The notes under the pieces: generated by a model
Databases searched by the model: none
Told to the model about the DNA's origin: nothing
What the model saw: the letters and a program-made list of their open reading frames with translations, nothing else
Translations under genes and position numbers: made by a program
DNA from: Crocodylus rhombifer
Taxonomy: Eukaryota > Chordata > Crocodylia > Crocodylidae
Assembly (NCBI GenBank): GCA_038503035.1
Contig: JAVSML010025176.1
Location: forward strand, 333,001-397,000
Length of the DNA: 64,000 nt
Reading direction: 5' to 3'
Part shown: piece after piece, positions 58,960 through 64,000 of the stretch
How positions within the stretch are numbered: position 1 is the stretch's first letter
How the letters are laid out: the number at the start of each line of letters is the position of its first letter

Positions 58960-61900
58960 AAAATATTCCACAGTTTCAAAATAAAGTTCTTTATTTCAAA
59001 ATAGTGTTTTAGAATAACATAGATCCAGTTAATATACAATAAAAAAAACAAGTTAACAATTTTTTCCCTTAAAAATGGGGCCAGTTTATTAGTTGTAAAC
59101 TGTAACACTGAAACATGGTAATTGTCCATCACAAATTTATAAACTAGACAAGTACTGATTTTCTTATTTAATCTACACTTTCACATTGTCTATTTCTAAT
59201 TCTGCCTGTTTTTAATGCAAAGGGTGCTTATAAGATTGCCTATAAAGTGGACATAAAGGAAAAATTTAAGAATATAAATATAAAAATTAAACTCCTTAAA
59301 CTACATACTAATATTCTCTGCTACAGAGATAAATATTACAAAAGTGCTAATATTTCTATGACAAATAGTAGCAGAATGTGCTTAAAAGTCAAAAAATTAC
59401 ACAATCAACATTTTATTTTCTGATTTAAATCTAAAATAATCTGGTATTTCCCAGTCAATACAATGTTTTATAATCAAGACAGTATATTCATTTTCTACTA
59501 TTTAATAAATCAGATGGGCATAAAAGAAAACATAAAAATTGGATGCATATAAATATTTTGATTTTTATTATGAAAAAAATAAACATATCTCTTGTATTTG
59601 GACATTAGGAAAGAGAAAGAAGTATATGCATTCCCCAGCTTATTTTTGAGTTCCAACCACCCAAAAGTAACAACATTTCCCAGTTTCTAAAGTGTTCAAC
59701 AAGCAGAAAGTTCTGTATATAACAATCCACATGAACAAGCAAACTTTAAATCAGGGAAAAAGGAGTTTTCATAGGTCAAAATTGTCATTGTCTATGCTAA
59801 AATAGCCTGTGGTCTGCTATTTTATTTCCAATAGAAATTGTGAACAATTCTTAAAATTCAATGTTTACTTAAAAGTCCCAAATGCAAATGCATAGTTTTC
59901 CAAAAACCTCAAAATCACATTGTGACTGCTCTGGCAAGAGTTCACCACAAGGAAGGTACACAGGAAGTCCTTCAACCCTACTTCATAAGCACACACAAAT
60001 ACTAGACAGTCATAATTTAATTGTCTGTGCTAAAAAATACAGAGGGCAATACAGCTAGCATAGTTTTCAGTGCCACATGGCCCCAGACAGCATGTCCTCA
60101 CCACCATTGTCATCTACTAGAGTTGCACTTGAAGTACTGTCTACACTTTTTCCAAGGTGCAGCAAATCCCAGTGTTCTCACATGGTGCCTCCAATTCCTC
60201 CAGAAGCATTATGCCTTTACAAAGGCAAAATGCCTTCAGGCACTGCCACTCAGCTAGTGGGCCTCTTTCTTTTTCCCAGGGTGGTTCAGACTCTTGTAGT
60301 TGTAATGCAGCCCCATGGGCCTGATTCTGAGCTTAGCAATTTTTATCACTTTGACCATGTAGCTCTTTATTACAGTGCCCATTACCATAATATCTGAGTG
60401 CTTCCTTAATGAAATTACATTTGTGGAAGGTGCTGGAAATGCACCTGGTTTTTATCAGTGTGAAATCAGAATTTCATGTGGCCCTATACATGTAGAGATA
60501 ACTTCTGAATAAATCCACATTCAGACTGGAATATACCACAATGCTTGCTGGAGGTTTGAAAGTAGAAGGAAACCCCTTTCTAGCTCAACAGAATCAATGA
60601 GAATAAACTTACCTAATTATCAGTGATATCTTGCAGTAGTAAGCACTACTAGTCAGTGTTTGCCAGACCAGGCCCTAGATTAAGACTAAACAATGTGTTG
60701 ACTTGGTCAATTTCACATTCCTGTGATTTTTCATTTGTCACATTTATGTAAACTGTCTTCTATACAGTGGAAAGAATCACTTACTTTCAGTTCAACGTAT
60801 GGAAATGTGCTATTGTCCATCAGAGACAGTTGTTACTTTACCAAAGTTAACTGAACCAATACACTATAAATAGGAAATCTGAAGCATACAAAGGAAAGTA
60901 AACATGTCCGATCAAAGTGTACAGGTGGTTCAGATAATTAGCTATGAGTACCAAGAAAAAGCTAACAGATGCTAAGGTAAATGGGCACCATTATTTCCCA
61001 ACATGTGGAAATTCTCTAATCATTAGCTATGCTGGATCTTTTTTGCTCTCAATAACACAGAGAGAAAAAAAATCAAGACTTACTGAAAAAACTGTATTTA
61101 CAGGATGTTAAAATAAAACTTTGGCCATTGAATACTATGTGTTTTTAAATCTATTATTTCATGTCTCCTAGTTTAAATGGATACCAGCAACCTAAAAATG
61201 TAACATTTTTGAAAACTCCTCCCACGCTGTTATTTGCAAGCAACACTTTAAAAAGTGACACTTAAGAATAATATACTATTGAAGTTTACCCTCAGCATTT
61301 GATGATTACACTTCGTGTTTTGTCAGGTTTACTATTTTGCTTATCAGCTATATCCTTTCTTTTGTATGGGTCTTTCTTACAACAGTAGAAAGAGAAAATG
61401 TGGTTGTAAAACCACAAAAATTAGTAGGCAGATTCAAGTATAGGTTTAAAATCTGAAATATTTTTTGATGATCTCCATATTATAGCTGTAGTTATTTTAT
61501 CATCTAGTCCAACCAAGAAAAGATACATTTATCCTTACCTAAGCCTTCAAAATCTGGTGGTAAGAGTAAAGATTTCAAGTAACATTAAGAAAGATAATAC
61601 AGGTCAGATAGAAAAAGTTTCTTCTGTTTTGAGACATAGTAGGTGAAATCTTGCCCCTGTAAAATTGCTAACTTCATATGGCAATTCTACACAAGTTAGA
61701 TATGCAATAGCAAGCTTTAAATTTGCTTTCAATAAACACTTACATTTGCAAAGCCAAAAGGGGGCTGGAAAACAATTTAAATTTCACAAGCTGAATTGTA
61801 ACATATTTGTTAAGAGTAGAGGTTTAATCTTTTTGTTTATACCAAGGGAGTTAAACAGTGCAAATACTAAGTTGCTGTGTGAGAATCTTACCTTGTCTTT

Positions 61901-61966
61901 CTTCAAAAGTATTTAAAGAAAAGCTCTCCAGTTTTTAATAGAATAAAATAAAAAGTGATAAATATT
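58960..61966 (-). other. MDFIC: Candidate MDFIC 3' UTR
   Basis: This is the DNA directly downstream of the MDFIC stop codon on the gene's strand. On that strand the first canonical AATAAA I find is at 60371-60366, 1.6 kb past the stop. Others follow at 59826-59821, 59569-59564, 59417-59412, 59090-59085 and 58995-58990. ATTAAA variants occur close to the stop. Long, AT-rich 3' UTRs are usual for this gene in vertebrates, so any of these could be used. The true end is not determined. A fragment of an old repeat (GTGAAATCTTGCCCC at about 61645) lies within it. Confidence 0.4.
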
Positions 61967-62214
61967 TCATGAGGGGAAACAAATCCCACAGCATTCCATA
62001 CATATTTCCAAACAATCTGATGATTCGCAGCAAGCGTCCATTATGCCACAATCCATATCACATGGGCAGTTACAGTCCTCCCCCATTTCATCTCCACAGC
62101 AACAACAGCAGGTCTCCGAAGTACAGATGCCGCAGGATGCTTGGCCCAAAACAATATTACAGAGGGTGAGAAATTCACAAAACAAGCATGCCAGGATACA
62201 GTGAACACAGCAAT
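61967..62214 (-). CDS. MDFIC: MDFIC terminal exon, I-mfa domain
   Basis: Last coding exon of the MyoD family inhibitor domain containing protein. It starts with the last two bases of a split aspartate codon, then 81 residues (CCVHCILACLFCEFLTLCN at the start, MECCGICFPS at the end) and a stop. There are 24 cysteines, including a run of five, which is the I-mfa signature; the sequence matches MDFIC rather than its paralogue MDFI (for example GQASCGIC and the FPS ending). MDFIC binds and restrains transcription factors, and its palmitoylated C-terminal helix is known to act as an auxiliary subunit of Piezo mechanosensitive channels. The exon's splice acceptor is AG at 62216-62215; the 92-codon frame starting at 62245 includes intron bases. 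Upstream exons lie beyond 64000. No defect is visible. Confidence 0.96.
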
Positions 62215-62285
62215 CTTCACAAAGACCAATTTTGTAGCATGGCAAATATCAAAAAAAGAAAAAGAGAAAGAGAAAAGAGGATCAG
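62215..62285 (-). promoter_or_regulatory. MDFIC: MDFIC last-intron acceptor, polypyrimidine tract and branch-point candidate
   Basis: On the minus strand: a candidate branch point CTGAT with its A at 62282, then a 30-base pyrimidine tract (62280-62251), then no AG at all until the AG at 62216-62215. The AG-free interval strongly fixes the exon start at 62214 and implies a phase-1 intron (GAT split after G). Confidence 0.85.
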
Positions 62286-64000
62286 TTATTATGAAATGTT
62301 AAGTGCAAATATATCACATAATGATGACTAAGCAGTTGAAAGACTGCTTCATGGTGGATAAAAATATCCCCTCCCCTAATGCAAAAACTTCCTATTTCAT
62401 CTTTCAGGTCACACACAAAACAATCCAACCCAAAAGCTAAACTGGTCCTGATTTTTATACCCCTGTCCCCAGTGATGCCAGCCTCAGTAGGATACCTCAT
62501 TACTTTTGCCTGTTCTTACCTTCCTGCCATTATTGCCTTCTATCATGCAGAACCTATGCCTCAAATGCTCACTAAAGTCCAATGTACCAGTCTCTTAAGT
62601 TTTTTCCTCAAACCACTTCTTCCATGAGTCCCGTATCTGATCATTTTTGCCAGTTATGAGAGAAATTCAGTTACTTCCCTTGGGTTTCCCAGTGCATCGC
62701 ACACTTCAGAATCTGACTTCGAGATAGTAAGTTCCTTGTTTTTTTACATGTGTGTTCTACATAACACCAGAAAAAGAGGTGATATTTGTTACATAAACGA
62801 AATAAAGCTAGAAGTTTGCTAGAATACTCGTCTGCAATATATTTTGCAAAAAATACCTTAATGCTCACAAAAAGACTGATTATAACAGAAGACCTAAAGT
62901 ATAAGACATTTTCTGAACTGCTTACTTTCACCGCTCTCACTATTTATGCTATAGTACTCTTAGTGTATAGTTGTGTGGAATTAACTAGCGCTAACCCTAC
63001 CTCAGACCATATTTCAAATCAAATCAAACTCAACTGTATTGAGAGTAACCCACTGCATGTCTTGAGGCACAATTTAAGAGAAGGGAAATCTCAAGAGAAA
63101 GACAAAGACTAAACACTAAAAACTTTATGACATTTTGAACTGGTGAGAGTTTAGGACATCACTGGCTCCAGCAGCTGAAAATGTATGCATAAATTATGCA
63201 TCTCTGTTTTGCTGCTATTCATGAACTTCTTCATGTGAGATTTTTGCTTTTTCTATGACAGACCAGTATGCTGTACATACATTTTTCAACAATTAAGGAA
63301 AAAAATCTGTTCTGACTGCACATTTTATATTACTCTTCTATACAATTCTCTCAGTAGCCTTATTTTTAATCAATCTTTCAAAATGTAAATTAGATGTACA
63401 CCTGAACTGAAATATGCAGCTGTCAGAGGCACTAGTAAATCACACATGCTAAATGAGGAGATGGCTCAAAGTAGTACCCCACAAAATGTTAGCTGGACAG
63501 TAGGTACCCAAACAATGAATGTATGTAATTACCTCAAACACTTGCTATTGATATTTAGGTCTAATTCCACAATACAGGCTGGAGAAATGCACAAACATTG
63601 AAAGTGTAACTAAACATAGAGCAATGAGAAGAAAATTATAGGACTGAGGAATATATTTAGTTGATCTTCTCAAAATCCACCCACAGCAAACCAAATTACA
63701 GGCAACATGTTCTGAAATGATTGGCAGCAAACACACAAATATAGCGTATCAAGTATATAAGATTTGTTCTGTGTTCATAATTAAGCAACACATGTTATGT
63801 ACTTTGAAAAAGAACCAGGGATACTTTAAATAATAAATAAAAGTTTTAGACCTGCAGGAGCTCTAAAACAATATGGATGCTGTAGAAGGATTCACAATGC
63901 TTATTGTAAGAATTGAATAGCTGTAGTGTTAACAGACTGATTTCTGTGGGCTGTCATTGGCGAAGTTTAAACAGACCGAAAGCAAAACCAGATTAACAGT
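62217..64000 (-). other. MDFIC: MDFIC last intron (partial)
   Basis: Intronic DNA upstream of the terminal exon. I see no other MDFIC exon in it; the minus-strand frames at 62282-62500, 62671-62940 and 63545-63736 carry no MDFIC-like sequence. The intron continues past the window. Confidence 0.8.

Noticed and set aside
1..61966. Exons of TFEC, the expected neighbour
   Set aside because: No frame shows the basic helix-loop-helix-zipper sequence; the gene probably lies left of the window.
62215..62245. Start codon at 62245 for the MDFIC frame
   Set aside because: The bases 62245-62215 lie between the polypyrimidine tract and the splice acceptor, so they are intron; the methionine is coincidental.
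1..64000. tRNA, rRNA, CRISPR or bacterial operon features
   Set aside because: No cloverleaf B-box, no regularly spaced repeat-spacer array, and no tightly packed frames with ribosome binding sites were seen.

Overview
This is a gene-poor, AT-rich piece of vertebrate nuclear DNA. The organism is most likely a crocodilian (alligator-like); a turtle or other archosaur-line reptile is the main alternative. The evidence is several CR1 LINE copies, one of them (37391-38160) little decayed, a crowd of hAT-like and other short inverted-repeat DNA transposons, ancient amniote palindromic repeats, and one vertebrate exon. No bacterial-type gene organisation, tRNA, rRNA or CRISPR array is visible. Nearly all short open frames are chance or transposon-derived.

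Layout. 1-2945: a CR1 LINE in two opposed halves (endonuclease and reverse transcriptase on the minus strand, then the 3' end on the plus strand), best read as one 5'-inverted insertion cut by the window edge. 3.5-18 kb: old sequence with scattered DNA transposons (hAT-like at 3541-3884, 10587-11186 and 14204-14412; palindrome-rich miniature elements at 15.7-17.8 kb) and a 10-N gap at 13652-13661. 18-38 kb: microsatellites, a 977-bp hAT-like element with target-site duplications (22745-23721), a related element split by a CR1 tail (32440-33278), a GC-rich repetitive block (33500-34246), and the young CR1 at 37391-38160. 38-49 kb: mostly unique-looking AT-rich DNA plus a large mixed microsatellite (46.67-47.1 kb). 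49.4-54.4 kb: three decayed LINEs side by side (CR1/L3-like minus, a different non-LTR LINE minus, CR1 3' end plus). 55.9-56.1 kb: a 138-bp near-palindrome next to a MIR-like SINE core.

The only real protein-coding gene segment is the terminal exon of MDFIC (MyoD family inhibitor domain containing) on the minus strand at 61967-62214. It encodes the cysteine-rich I-mfa C terminus and has a clear acceptor and polypyrimidine tract. 62217-64000 is the last MDFIC intron, and DNA to the left of 61967 is 3' UTR and then downstream intergenic sequence. In other vertebrates MDFIC lies between FOXP2 and TFEC, so this window is probably the MDFIC-to-TFEC gene desert; no TFEC exon was recognised. The interest lies in transposon structure and palindromes rather than in a new gene system; I did not find convincing evidence of an undescribed coding system.
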